Notes: generated from the letters alone by a model not told the origin. A DNA stretch of 41,111 nt from CAZJFC01 sp964545245 (GCA_964545245.1 CAZJFC010000010.1:1-41111); one strand, 5' to 3'; counted from the first letter of the stretch, positions 1 through 7,293 are shown. Program-made: numbers and translations.

Positions 1-1593
1 TTTGTGGGTGATTTCCGAAAGCGGGTTGGTCTGGTCCATGAACTGCGAAAGCTGGCTGGAACCGAAGAATTCTTTCAGCGTTGCCACCAGCGGTTTGGAG
101 TTGATGAGGTCCTGCGGCATCACGGTGTCGATTTCCACAGATGACATACGCTCGATTACAGCGCGTTCCATGCGCAGCAAACCGATGCGGAACTGGTTCT
201 CAACCAGTTCGCCCACAGAGCGGATGCGGCGGTTGCCGAGATGGTCGATATCATCAACATCCTCGAAGCCGTCCTTGATTTTCACCAGGAGGCGGACTGA
301 TTCTATGATGTCTTCCTTGGTAAGGACGCGGAGTTCTTCCGGTTTGTTCACGCCGAGACGTGCGTTGACTTTCATGCGGCCAACATCGGAAAGGTCATAG
401 CGTTCCGCCTCGAAGAACAGGCCGTTGAACAGCGCTTCCGCGGCTTCCACGGTTGGCGGCTCGCCCGGACGCATGATTTTGTAGATATCGATAAGCGCTT
501 CCTCGCGGGTCGAGTTCTTATCGGCAACGAGTGAATTGCGGATATAACCGCCGACTTTCACGTTATCGATGTTCAGGGTTGGGACTTCCCCAAAACCGGC
601 TTCCTCAAGTTCGGCCACTTTAGCGGCGGTGAGTTCCTGCCCTGCTTCGATGAAGATTTCACCGGTTTCAGCATTCACCATGTCAGTCGCGGCGAAGCGT
701 CCGGCAAGCTGCTCGGAGCTTACAAGATGTTCGGTGAAGCCTTCGGTTTTCAGGTCTTTCACGATTTTCGCGTTGATTTTGGTTCCCGCTTCAAGGCGGA
801 CTTTGCCGGATTTAGGGTCAATAAGGTCATTTTCCAGCTTCACGCCTTTCATGCGCTCGGCGTCGAAGGCGACTGTCCAGCCTTTTTTGCCTTTTTTCGC
901 AATCACCTGGTCATAGAACGTGCCGAGGATTTCCTCGGTGCTCAGGCCGAGGGCGCGGAGCAAGGTGGAAACATAAAGCTTGCGGCGGCGGTCGATACGG
1001 AAGAACACGAGGTCCTTGCCGTCGAATTCGAGGTCAAGCCATGAGCCGCGGTATGGGATAACGCGGGCGTTGTACAGGAACTTGCCCGATGAGTGGGTTT
1101 TGCCTTTGTCGTGGTCGAAGAACACGCCCGGAGAGCGGTGCATCTGGGAAACGATAACGCGCTCGGTGCCGTTGATGACGAAAGTACCGTTATCGGTCAT
1201 CATCGGGACGTCGCCCATATAAACATCCTGCTCCTTGATGTCCTTGATCTCGCGGGTGCCGGAATCGGCGTCGACGATCCACACGATAAGGCGCAAGGTA
1301 GCGTAAAGCGGGGCGGAGAAGTTGATTCCGCGCTGGCGGGATTCTTCCACGTCATATTTCGGCTCGCCGAAATGGAATTTTACGAATTCGAGGGTTGCGG
1401 TGTCGGCGAAATCCTTGATGGGGAAGACTGACTTGAACACGGTGAAAAGCCCGCTTTCTTCTGGATTTTCTGTCGCGCCGAGGAGTTTGTAATACGAGTT
1501 CCTCTGGACTTCGATAAGGTTTGGCAGGCTCGCGATATCTTTGATTTTACCAAACTGGTTGCGGATTCTTTTTTTTGCCGTGAATGAAAGCAT
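1..1593 (-). CDS. rpoB: RNA polymerase beta subunit, N-terminal 531 residues (cut by window edge)
   Basis: This is the beta subunit of RNA polymerase, running off the left edge of the window. The start is the ATG at 1593 (MLSFTAKKRIR), and 531 codons stay open to base 1. The protein contains the beta protrusion and lobe regions and ends inside the rifampicin-binding cluster: GSSQLSQFMDQTNPLSEITHK is readable, with the Asp and His positions that often mutate in resistant strains (D516 and H526 in E. coli numbering) both wild type; the S531 position lies outside the window. It follows rplL on the same strand after about 150 bases that hold a GC-rich hairpin and a palindromic repeat. Identity is certain from the family sequence; only the C-terminal part is unseen. 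Confidence 0.98.
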   Translation of the reverse strand, partial: MLSFTAKKRIRNQFGKIKDIASLPNLIEVQRNSYYKLLGATENPEESGLFTVFKSVFPIKDFADTATLEFVKFHFGEPKYDVEESRQRGINFSAPLYATLRLIVWIVDADSGTREIKDIKEQDVYMGDVPMMTDNGTFVINGTERVIVSQMHRSPGVFFDHDKGKTHSSGKFLYNARVIPYRGSWLDLEFDGKDLVFFRIDRRRKLYVSTLLRALGLSTEEILGTFYDQVIAKKGKKGWTVAFDAERMKGVKLENDLIDPKSGKVRLEAGTKINAKIVKDLKTEGFTEHLVSSEQLAGRFAATDMVNAETGEIFIEAGQELTAAKVAELEEAGFGEVPTLNIDNVKVGGYIRNSLVADKNSTREEALIDIYKIMRPGEPPTVEAAEALFNGLFFEAERYDLSDVGRMKVNARLGVNKPEELRVLTKEDIIESVRLLVKIKDGFEDVDDIDHLGNRRIRSVGELVENQFRIGLLRMERAVIERMSSVEIDTVMPQDLINSKPLVATLKEFFGSSQLSQFMDQTNPLSEITHK

Positions 1594-1608
1594 TATAACC
1601 TCATGTGT

Positions 1609-1682
1609 TGGAACTTTAGAACATTAGAACGTTGGAACATCAGAAATTTTTATAAATTCCACGTTCCAAGGTTCTAAGTTCT
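1609..1682. repeat. Degenerate palindromic repeat between rplL and rpoB
   Basis: This intergenic stretch is built from recurring TTAGAAC/TTGGAAC words on one side and their complements (GTTCCAA, GTTCTAA) on the other, around an AT-rich centre near 1645-1655. In the rplL-rpoB transcript it would fold into a long imperfect hairpin. The layout resembles the repeats at 2704, 3647 and 4162, but the words differ. Confidence 0.6.
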
Positions 1683-1695
1683 TTTTAACAAATCG

Positions 1696-1721
1696 AGCCC
1701 GAGGGAAAAATCCCCCGAGCT
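1696..1721 (-). terminator. Hairpin just after rplL (attenuator or terminator-like)
   Basis: On the minus strand, AGCUCGGGGG pairs with CCCUCGGGCU around a five-base AU-rich loop, giving ten pairs including two G-U wobbles. The sequence after it is only moderately U-rich (ATTTGTTAAAAA), so it looks more like a partial terminator that lowers read-through into rpoB than a full stop. An attenuator between rplL and rpoB is known in E. coli; its action here is inferred. Confidence 0.5.
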
Positions 1722-1743
1722 TTCAATGTCCAGAAGAACAGAA

Positions 1744-2115
1744 TTAGTCGAGCTTGACTTTAGCGCCGACTGCTTCAAGTTTCTTCTTGATCTCTTCAGC
1801 GTCTTTCTTGGAAACTGCTTCTTTAACAGTTTTCGGAGCGCCTTCAACAAGAGCTTTCGCTTCGCCGAGGCCAAGACCGGTGATCGCGCGGACTTCCTTG
1901 ATCACTTCGATTTTCTTGTCACCTGCAGCTTCAAGGATAACGTTGAATTCGGTTTTTTCTTCTGCAGCAGGGCCTGCGGCAGGAGCGGCAGCAACCGCAA
2001 CAGCGGCAGCGGCGGAAACACCCCATTTTTCTTCAAGTTTCTTCGCGAGATCAGCAGCCTCAATAACAGTGAGAGCTGACAAATCTTCAACGATTTTTTC
2101 TAAGTTAGCAGCCAT
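1744..2115 (-). CDS. rplL: Ribosomal protein bL12 (L7/L12)
   Basis: This is the stalk protein of the large ribosomal subunit, 123 residues, the usual length. It has the N-terminal dimerisation helices (LEKIVEDLSALTVIEAADLAKKLEEKWGV), an Ala-rich hinge at about residues 35-52, and the C-terminal factor-binding domain (EKTEFNVILEAAGDKKIEVIKEVR... GLGLGEAKALVEGAP). It recruits elongation factors such as the EF-Tu encoded upstream. It lies 64 bases after rplJ on the same strand; L10 and L12 assemble together. The ATG at 2115 is preceded by a purine-rich site. Confidence 0.98.
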   Translation of the reverse strand: MAANLEKIVEDLSALTVIEAADLAKKLEEKWGVSAAAAVAVAAAPAAGPAAEEKTEFNVILEAAGDKKIEVIKEVRAITGLGLGEAKALVEGAPKTVKEAVSKKDAEEIKKKLEAVGAKVKLD

Positions 2116-2179
2116 TTTATTTTCCTCTTTTAGTTTAGTTTAAGTGTGTGTGAATATCCTGAAACAATTGGCGCGAAGT

Positions 2180-2695
2180 CTAGTTGTCACCCTTCGCGGC
2201 TTTAGCTCCAAAGATTCTGGCAAGTTGCCCCGGAGGAGCCTGAAGCACCTGCACGATTTTCGTGGCAGGGGCATTAACAAGCCCAACGAGTTTGGCGCGG
2301 ATTTCGTCGATTGACGGCATGGCAGCAAGGTTTTGCACGCCGCCTGCGTCAAGTACGGTGTTGCCCATCGCGCCGCCGAGGACAACCAGTTTCGGGTTGG
2401 TTTTTGAGAACTCGACCACCGCCTTTGCCGCGGAGATCGGGTCTTTGGAATAGGTGATTGCGGTCGGGCCTTTGAACAGCGTCGCCAGAGGCTCGAAATT
2501 CGTGCCTTTCAGCGCGATTTTCACGAGGCGGTTTTTTGCCACCCTGATGGTCGCGCCCGATTTGCGGACATTGCGGCGAAGCGTGGTCATTTCCGCTACG
2601 GTCAGGCCGGAGTAATGGGCAACGATCACCGTCTCAATTTCCCTGGCCGTGTTGTTGAACTCTTCAACAAATTGTTTTTTCTGTGCTTTTTCCAT
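2180..2695 (-). CDS. rplJ: Ribosomal protein uL10
   Basis: This is the stalk base protein that anchors L7/L12 dimers to 23S rRNA, 171 residues. Family features are the N-terminal MEKAQKKQFVEEFNNTAREIETVIVAHYSGLTV stretch, the RVAKNRLVKIALKGT RNA-binding segment and the C-terminal helix (residues about 135-165) that binds L12. It sits between rplA and rplL in the standard order. In E. coli the L10-L12 complex represses its own leader; the 77-base gap to rplA here is filled by a palindromic repeat, and I do not recognise the standard L10 leader fold in it. Confidence 0.98.
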   Translation of the reverse strand: MEKAQKKQFVEEFNNTAREIETVIVAHYSGLTVAEMTTLRRNVRKSGATIRVAKNRLVKIALKGTNFEPLATLFKGPTAITYSKDPISAAKAVVEFSKTNPKLVVLGGAMGNTVLDAGGVQNLAAMPSIDEIRAKLVGLVNAPATKIVQVLQAPPGQLARIFGAKAAKGDN

Positions 2696-2703
2696 AATTT
2701 TCC

Positions 2704-2767
2704 CTTTAGTCTCTGGTCTCTGGCCGCCGGTCTCTAGCTAGTGACTAGGGACTAATGTCCAGTGACT
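2704..2767. repeat. Degenerate palindromic repeat between rplJ and rplA
   Basis: The arms are made of AGTCTCT/GGTCTCT words on the left and GTGACTAGGGACT-type words on the right, meeting at a central CTAGCTAG. The design matches the repeats at 3647-3706 and 4162-4221 (AGTC at one end, GACT at the other, TAGCTA in the centre), but the primary sequence has diverged. Confidence 0.6.
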
Positions 2768-2772
2768 TTCAA

Positions 2773-3633
2773 TTACGCCGCCTCCGCCGTTAAATCAGCT
2801 ATGTCCAGCCTTACGCCGACGCCCATAGTGGTTGAAAGCGTCGCTTTTTTGAAATATGCGCCTTTTGCGGTTGCCGGTTTCGCTTTGCCTACCGCCGCCA
2901 CAAAAGCCTTGATGTTCTGTATAAGCGCTTCATCGGAGAAGCTGGCCTTACCAAGGCCGCCATGCACGATGCCGCCCTTATCGGCGCGGAATTCCACCTG
3001 TCCGGATTTCGCCGCCTTGATGGCTTTTTCAACGTCAACGGTGACAGTGCCGAGTTTCGGGTTCGGCATCAGGCCTTTCGGGCCGAGGATCTTCGCCACT
3101 TTACCGACAACGCCCATAAGGTCAGGGGTTGCGATCAATACGTCAAACTCGATTTTTCCGGCAGTGATCGAATCGGCAAGGTCAGCCTCGCCCACGATAT
3201 CCGCTCCGGCCTTTTTCGCTTCTTCGGCTTTCGGGCCTTTTGCGAAAACGCCGACGCGCACTTTCTTGCCGAGGCCGTTCGGCATAGGAACCACGCCGCG
3301 CACAACGTTGTTGGTGTCGGTCGGGTCAATGCCGAGATTGACGGCAAGGTTGAGGGTTTCATCGAATTTCGCATTTGCTTTGCCTTTAAGCAGCTTCACC
3401 GCATCTGACAGGCCGTAAGCTTTCGCCGGGTCAAGCCCATCGCGGATCGCAGCGCCGCGCTTGCCGAATTGCTTCACCAGCGGGTTTTTCTCAACCCTGG
3501 CTTTTGCCTTTTTCGGGCTGGCCGCTTTTTTAGCCGCCGGTTTTTTCTCCGCAGCAGCTTCCGTTGTTTCAACTACCGATTCAACAGCTTGTGGAGCTTC
3601 GGTTACTTCGGTTTCGTCTTTTTTCTTAGCCAT
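2773..3633 (-). CDS. rplA: Ribosomal protein uL1 with an N-terminal extension
   Basis: This is the L1-stalk protein, which helps release deacylated tRNA from the E site. It has 286 residues against about 230 in most bacteria. The first ~55 residues are a low-complexity extension rich in Lys, Ala, Glu and Val (MAKKKDETEVTEAPQAVES... AAKKAASPKKAKARVEKNPL). The canonical protein starts near VKQFGKRGAAIRDGLDPAKAYGLSDAVKLLK and continues through the conserved GKKVRVGVFAKG and PDLMGVVGKVAKILGPKGLMPNPK blocks. The ATG at 3633 is the natural start because the extension is in frame and uninterrupted. It lies between rplK and rplJ; L1 represses the rplK-rplA message in E. coli. Confidence 0.97.
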   Translation of the reverse strand: MAKKKDETEVTEAPQAVESVVETTEAAAEKKPAAKKAASPKKAKARVEKNPLVKQFGKRGAAIRDGLDPAKAYGLSDAVKLLKGKANAKFDETLNLAVNLGIDPTDTNNVVRGVVPMPNGLGKKVRVGVFAKGPKAEEAKKAGADIVGEADLADSITAGKIEFDVLIATPDLMGVVGKVAKILGPKGLMPNPKLGTVTVDVEKAIKAAKSGQVEFRADKGGIVHGGLGKASFSDEALIQNIKAFVAAVGKAKPATAKGAYFKKATLSTTMGVGVRLDIADLTAEAA

Positions 3634-3646
3634 AATTTTTTTCCTT

Positions 3647-3706
3647 AGTCTGTTGTCCGTAGCCTGTTGTCTGTAGCTACAAGCTACCGACCACAGACCA
3701 CCGACT
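3647..3706. repeat. Palindromic word repeat between rplA and rplK (copy 1 of a near-identical pair)
   Basis: This 60-base element begins AGTCTGTTGTCCGTAG, has TGTAGCTACA at its centre and ends ACAGACCACCGACT. The left half is a run of seven-base words of the CTGTAGT/CTGTTGT kind, and the right half holds their approximate complements. By hand alignment it differs from the element at 4162-4221 at only about four of 60 positions, so the two share recent ancestry. Confidence 0.75.
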
Positions 3707-3711
3707 TGAAT

Positions 3712-4149
3712 TTATGCCGCATCCACAACTTCAACACCCATTGAGCGGGCAGTACCGATAACCATGCTGGTTGCCGCTTCAATGTCGTTTGCGTTGAGGT
3801 CTTCAAATTTCTCCTTGGCGATCTCAGCAGCCTGGGCTTTGGTGATCTTGCCGACAGGGCCTTCCTTGCCGGTTACGCCGGAGCCTTTGGCAAGTTTCGC
3901 CGCCTTCAGCACGAAGTAAGAAACCGGAGGCTTCTTGGTGATGAAAGTGAATGATTTATCAGTGAAAACGGTGATAACCACCGGGGTCGGGGAACCCGGC
4001 TCCGCTTTCTGGGTGGCAGCGTTGAACTGCTTGCAGAATTCCATGATGTTAACACCGGCCTGACCGAGCGCCGGGCCAACCGGAGGTGAAGGGTTAGCCT
4101 TGCCTGCGGCAATCTGCAATTTAACATAACCTTGTATCTTCTTAGCCAT
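3712..4149 (-). CDS. rplK: Ribosomal protein uL11
   Basis: This is the large-subunit protein at the GTPase-associated centre, which contacts EF-Tu and EF-G and is needed for RelA activation in E. coli. It has 145 residues, slightly above the family norm. Conserved stretches are KLQIAAGKANPSPPVGPALGQAGVNIMEFCKQFNAAT (N-terminal domain with the Pro-rich switch) and the C-terminal RNA-binding TMVIGTARSMGVEVV-like end (here SMVIGTARSMGVEVVDAA). The ATG at 4149 follows an AAGGAAAAAG ribosome-binding site. It is the first ribosomal gene after nusG. Confidence 0.98.
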   Translation of the reverse strand: MAKKIQGYVKLQIAAGKANPSPPVGPALGQAGVNIMEFCKQFNAATQKAEPGSPTPVVITVFTDKSFTFITKKPPVSYFVLKAAKLAKGSGVTGKEGPVGKITKAQAAEIAKEKFEDLNANDIEAATSMVIGTARSMGVEVVDAA

Positions 4150-4161
4150 ATCTTTTTCCTT

Positions 4162-4221
4162 AGTCTGTAGTCCGTAGTCTGTTGTCTGTAGCTACAGGCC
4201 ACCGACCACAGACCACCGACT
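4162..4221. repeat. Palindromic word repeat between rplK and nusG (copy 2)
   Basis: This is the near-identical partner of 3647-3706. It runs from AGTCTGTAGTCCGTAG through TGTAGCTACAGG to ACAGACCACCGACT and its last base falls in the nusG stop codon. In the polycistronic message it would form a long hairpin with many mismatches. Confidence 0.75.
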
Positions 4222-4757
4222 TATTTTGTTATTTTCTGCACCTGTGAATATTCCAGCTCGACCGGCGTAGCGCGGCCAAAAATTGAAACTTCCACCTTTA
4301 ATTTCTTTTTGGACACGTCAATGTCCTGAACAATACCGGCGAATGACTCGAACGGGCCGTCGACCACTTTCACGGTCTCGCCGACCTCGAACAGCAGGCC
4401 TTCATCAGCCTTGCGGACACCTTCACGTATCTGCGCGAAGATACCATCCACCTCGGCGTCGCTTACCGGCTGGGGCTTGCCCCTGCCACCAAGGAAACCG
4501 GAAACTTTCGGCACGCCTTTGATGAGGTGCCATGTCCTGTCGTTCATTTCGCATTTCACGAGGACATAGCCGGGAAAGAACTTGCGTTCCGCGGCGATTT
4601 TTTTGCCACGGCGGACTTCCGTTACTTCTTCCACAGGAACCGCCACTTCGGTAATCAGCTCATCCATGCCTTTTTCGGCGGATTGCTTGCGGATTTCCTC
4701 AGCGACTTTTTTTTCATGCCCGGAAAGGGCATTTATTATATACCAGCGTTGCGCCAT
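4221..4757 (-). CDS. nusG: Transcription termination/antitermination factor NusG
   Basis: NusG binds the RNA polymerase clamp, suppresses pausing and links polymerase to Rho or ribosomal protein S10. It has 178 residues. The NGN domain covers about residues 1-110 (RWYIINALSGHEKKVAEEI, FFPGYVLVKCEM, VSGFLGGRGKPQPVSDAEV), and the C-terminal KOW domain follows (GETVKVVDGPFESFAGIVQDID). Both domains are complete. It starts only three bases after the secE stop, so the two are probably translationally coupled. Confidence 0.98.
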   Translation of the reverse strand: MAQRWYIINALSGHEKKVAEEIRKQSAEKGMDELITEVAVPVEEVTEVRRGKKIAAERKFFPGYVLVKCEMNDRTWHLIKGVPKVSGFLGGRGKPQPVSDAEVDGIFAQIREGVRKADEGLLFEVGETVKVVDGPFESFAGIVQDIDVSKKKLKVEVSIFGRATPVELEYSQVQKITK

Positions 4758-4760
4758 TTT

Positions 4761-4946
4761 TTATATTCCCAGTACTGTCTTCACTACGGAAGAGATTGCA
4801 TAATCCGTCAGGGCGAAGAAAACCCCGAAAATCGCCGCGATAATGAAAACCATTAAAGCCGCAACCCCGGTTTCTTTCCTTGTTGGCCAGGTAACCCTTG
4901 AGGATTCCTGCTTAACCTGCCTGATAAACTCTGCCGGACTTGCCAT
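4761..4946 (-). CDS. secE: Preprotein translocase subunit SecE
   Basis: This is the small essential subunit of the SecYEG channel, 61 residues, the short one-helix form common in Alphaproteobacteria. The amphipathic N-terminus MASPAEFIRQVKQESSRVTW carries the conserved W-P-(T/S)-R-K segment (VTWPTRKE), followed by one membrane helix at about residues 28-50. The frame is open further upstream, but the ATG at 4946 is chosen because AAGGAAT lies just ahead of it and the family starts here. nusG follows after three bases. Confidence 0.95.
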   Translation of the reverse strand: MASPAEFIRQVKQESSRVTWPTRKETGVAALMVFIIAAIFGVFFALTDYAISSVVKTVLGI

Positions 4947-5044
4947 TTCTATTCCTTTTTTTAACCCTTCTCTTTCCTTTGCCGCCCGCCTGGCCTGCGG
5001 CCTTTGCGGTGGCTTGCGCCACACTGGACCCAAAGGGAAAAGCG

Positions 5045-5120
5045 TGGCAGGAGCGGAGGGACTCGAACCCTCAACCTTCGGTTTTGGAGACCGGCGCTCT
5101 GCCAGTTGAGCTACACTCCT
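5045..5120 (-). tRNA. tRNA-Trp (anticodon CCA)
   Basis: The cloverleaf reads from 5120 downward. The acceptor AGGAGTG pairs with CGCTCCT, the D stem is GCTC/GAGC, the anticodon loop is CTCCAAA with anticodon CCA, and the T arm contains GTTCGAG. The discriminator is G at 5048 and the CCA end is encoded at 5045-5047. A tRNA-Trp between tuf and secE is a common alphaproteobacterial arrangement. Confidence 0.97.
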
Positions 5121-5162
5121 GTATCCGGAAAGTTCGGGTCAAATCCCTCGCTACCTTGATTA

Positions 5163-6353
5163 CTAGTCGAGAATTTTCGCTACAACGCCCGCACCAACGG
5201 TACGGCCGCCTTCACGGATAGCGAAGCGAAGACCATCATCCATCGCGATCGGCGCGCCGAGGGTAACAACTATTTTCACGTTGTCGCCCGGCATGACCAT
5301 CTCAACACCCGCCGGAAGCTCTACTGAACCGGTAACGTCAGTCGTACGGAAGTAGAATTGCGGACGGTAGTTGTTGAAGAATGGAGTATGGCGGCCACCC
5401 TCTTCTTTGGTGAGGATGTAAACTTCAGCTTCGAACTTGGCGTGCGGGGTGATAGTGCCGGATTTAGCCAGAACCTGACCGCGCTCGACATCCTCTTTCT
5501 TGGTACCGCGGAGAAGGATACCTGCGTTGTCGCCGGCCACACCTTTATCGAGTGATTTACGGAACATCTCGATGTCGGTAACGGTGGTTTTCTGGGTTGC
5601 GCGAAGGCCGACGATCTCAACCTCGTCACCTTTGTTAAGGACACCGCGCTCAATACGGCCGGTAACTACAGTACCACGGCCCTCGATCGAGAACACGTCC
5701 TCAACCGGCATCAGGAATGGCTTTTCCTCATCACGCGCAGGTTGCGGGATGTAGGAATCCACAGCTTCCATAAGCGCGTCGATGGATTTGGTGCCGATAT
5801 CGGAATCCTCGCCTGAAAGGGCTTTCAGTGCAGAACCTTTGATAACCGGGATATCATCGCCGGGGAATTTGTAAGAAGAAAGGAGTTCACGGATCTCCAT
5901 TTCAACGAGGTCGAGGAGTTCTTTATCATCAACCATGTCTACTTTGTTCATGAACACAACGATCGCCGGAACACCGACCTGACGGGCAAGCAGGATGTGC
6001 TCGCGGGTTTGCGGCATCGGGCCGTCGGCAGCGGAAACAACCAGGATAGCGCCGTCCATTTGCGCAGCGCCGGTAATCATGTTCTTAACATAATCGGCGT
6101 GGCCCGGACAATCTACGTGGGCGTAGTGGCGTTTGGAAGTTTCATATTCAACGTGCGCAGTGTTGATGGTGATACCGCGCGCTTTCTCCTCAGGGGCAGC
6201 GTCGATCTGGTCATAGCCTTTCGCTTCCGCGAGGCCTTTAGACGCAAGGTGAGTAGCGATTGCAGCAGTAAGAGTTGTTTTACCGTGGTCAACGTGACCG
6301 ATGGTGCCAATGTTCGCGTGTGGTTTTGAGCGATCAAATTTTGCTTTAGCCAT
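5163..6353 (-). CDS. tuf: Elongation factor Tu
   Basis: This GTPase delivers aminoacyl-tRNA to the ribosome. It has 396 residues, full length. G1 is GHVDHGKT at residues 19-26, the effector Thr lies in RGITINTAHVEYE, G3 is DCPGH, and G4 is NKVD in FMNKVDMVDD. Domains 2 and 3 are intact through the C-terminal EGGRTVGAGVVAKILD. The ATG at 6353 is preceded by AGAGGAC. It heads the row tuf, tRNA-Trp, secE, nusG and the ribosomal genes, all one strand with short gaps, and is probably transcribed from the promoter at 6718-6747 with a leader of about 355 bases. Only one tuf copy is visible here. Confidence 0.99.
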   Translation of the reverse strand: MAKAKFDRSKPHANIGTIGHVDHGKTTLTAAIATHLASKGLAEAKGYDQIDAAPEEKARGITINTAHVEYETSKRHYAHVDCPGHADYVKNMITGAAQMDGAILVVSAADGPMPQTREHILLARQVGVPAIVVFMNKVDMVDDKELLDLVEMEIRELLSSYKFPGDDIPVIKGSALKALSGEDSDIGTKSIDALMEAVDSYIPQPARDEEKPFLMPVEDVFSIEGRGTVVTGRIERGVLNKGDEVEIVGLRATQKTTVTDIEMFRKSLDKGVAGDNAGILLRGTKKEDVERGQVLAKSGTITPHAKFEAEVYILTKEEGGRHTPFFNNYRPQFYFRTTDVTGSVELPAGVEMVMPGDNVKIVVTLGAPIAMDDGLRFAIREGGRTVGAGVVAKILD

Positions 6354-6592
6354 TTTCGTAGTCCTCTGTTTTTGTCAGTGTGTTAAGTGTGTGTGTGTGC
6401 CCTAAAAAAATTTTCGAGTGGGAGAAGATTCCTGTCACGTCCACTTTTCCTGTGTATGAATTACCACAAAAAAAGCAGCACTCCCGCGGGTTTTAAGGCC
6501 TATTTCGCATAGGAAAAACCCCTCCAAAACTTCATTTGGGCGCGGAGTATTACAATACTCTTTCCGACATTGCAAGAGGAATTTTTCAGGAA

Positions 6593-6667
6593 TTTCGGAG
6601 CCTCCGGATTACGGGACTTCTGAATCTCTGAAGTTCCTGAATCCTGCAAGTTCCGAAGTTCTGAATC
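6593..6667. repeat. Word-repeat stretch in the tuf leader (GAAGTTC/CTGAATC words)
   Basis: This stretch is made of recurring CTTCTGAATCTCTGAAGTTC-like words. A second short stretch of the same kind (GGAACTTCGGAATTTCAG words) lies at 6849-6886. They resemble in style the palindromic repeats between the ribosomal genes and lie inside the long tuf leader and just upstream of it. Confidence 0.45.
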
Positions 6668-6674
6668 TCCCCAA

Positions 6675-6708
6675 ACAAAAAAGCCGAAAGAGGGTTCTCT
6701 CTCAGCTT
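6675..6708 (-). terminator. Promoter-proximal intrinsic terminator in the tuf leader
   Basis: On the minus strand, AAGCUGAGAGAG (6708-6697) pairs with CUCUUUCGGCUU (6692-6681) around the loop AACC. This gives twelve pairs including two G-U, followed directly by UUUUGUUU. It starts only about three bases after the predicted start point of the promoter at 6718-6747, so most transcripts could end after about 38 bases unless the hairpin is overridden. It could instead be a protective 5' hairpin. Confidence 0.75.
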
Positions 6709-6717
6709 ATAATTAGC

Positions 6718-6747
6718 ATTATAGCACACAACCTGTGGTTTTGTCAA
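6718..6747 (-). promoter_or_regulatory. Strong sigma-70 promoter reading toward tuf
   Basis: On the minus strand a consensus TTGACA (6747-6742) and a consensus TATAAT (6723-6718) are separated by 18 bases. Start of transcription is expected near 6711. Both hexamers match the consensus fully, as expected for a gene as highly expressed as tuf. The next gene downstream on this strand is tuf at 6353. Confidence 0.85.
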
Positions 6748-6887
6748 GTTTCGGCAGTACGATTTATTGGTTTATATACAACGGGTTATAAGGCGGTTTG
6801 AAAATAATTTGAAAAAACGGCATAAGTTAAGGGAAATTAAGGGGAAATTGGAACTTCGGAATTTCAGAAATTCGGAACCTCAGAAAC

Positions 6888-6957
6888 GTCATTGCGAGGC
6901 TTTGGCCGAAGCAATCCAGCCTGGATTGCCGCGCTCCCGCCGGTCGCTCGCAATGAC
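6888..6957. repeat. Interspersed palindromic repeat (GTCATTGCGAG...CTCGCAATGAC type)
   Basis: The element begins GTCATTGCGAGGC and ends GTCGCTCGCAATGAC, with AAGCAATCCAG/CTGGATTGC in the interior, so it forms a nested hairpin. I recognise this as a widespread bacterial intergenic repeat style. A second element of a different kind lies at 7075-7163 (GTCACCCCGTACTTG ... GCGCGATGAC). Confidence 0.65.
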
Positions 6958-6996
6958 CGGAAATTCCGGAGTTCCATCCTTGCACCTCACCCCCAC

Positions 6997-7046
6997 CCTC
7001 TCCTCATAGGAGAGGGAGTAAAGATATTTCTCTCCTCATAGGAGAG
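6997..7046. repeat. Two short CTCTCCTCATAGGAGAG hairpins
   Basis: Two copies of CTCTCCT-CAT-AGGAGAG lie at 6997-7017 and 7030-7046, each a perfect short hairpin with a three-base loop. The same element recurs at 32029-32050, and a variant (CCCTCCTATCAGGAGGG) is repeated at 32095-32145. Confidence 0.7.
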
Positions 7047-7074
7047 GGAGTGTTTTCCGAGATTACTAAATTTT

Positions 7075-7163
7075 GTCACCCCGTACTTGTCACGGGGTTT
7101 GGTTCATGAGGCAACGCCAGAGCATGCTTCGCTAACCGGATCGCGCAATGAATGCGCGATGAC
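7075..7163. repeat. Intergenic repeat of the GTCACCCCG...ATGAC type
   Basis: This 89-base stretch runs from GTCACCCCGTACTTGTCACG to GCGCAATGAATGCGCGATGAC. It contains two local hairpins: CCCCGTACTTGTCACGGGG and GCGCAATGAATGCGC. No coding potential is apparent. With its neighbours it fills the gene-free stretch 6748-7184. Confidence 0.5.
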
Positions 7164-7184
7164 GTTCACGTATATTCCGAAGTT

Positions 7185-7222
7185 CCACTAAAAAAGCCGC
7201 GTAAAAGCGGCTTTTTTAGTGG
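7185..7222 (-). terminator. Intrinsic terminator directly after tRNA-Gly
   Basis: This is a perfect inverted repeat: CCACTAAAAAAGCCGC, a six-base loop, then GCGGCTTTTTTAGTGG. On the minus strand GCCGC-loop-GCGGC followed by UUUUUU is an intrinsic terminator. Its outermost bases are the encoded CCA end of tRNA-Gly, so the hairpin begins exactly at the tRNA 3' end. It could also act on the plus strand. Confidence 0.85.
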
Positions 7223-7293
7223 AGCGGGTGAAGGGAATCGAACCCTCGTGGCCAGCTTGGAAGGCTGGAGCTTTACCATTAAGCTACACCCGC
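7220..7293 (-). tRNA. tRNA-Gly (anticodon UCC)
   Basis: Read from 7293, the acceptor GCGGGTG pairs with CACCCGC, the D arm is GCTTAATGGTAAAGC, the anticodon loop is CTTCCAA with anticodon TCC, and the T arm is GAGGGTTCGATTCCCTT. The discriminator is T at 7223 and CCA is encoded at 7220-7222. It has its own promoter-like sequence at 7307-7335 and terminator at 7185-7222, so it looks like a single-gene unit. Confidence 0.97.

Noticed and set aside
6372..6402. GTGT-rich stretch before tuf, also seen at 2129-2141 before rplL
   Set aside because: Simple dinucleotide-type repeat; nothing ties it to a function.
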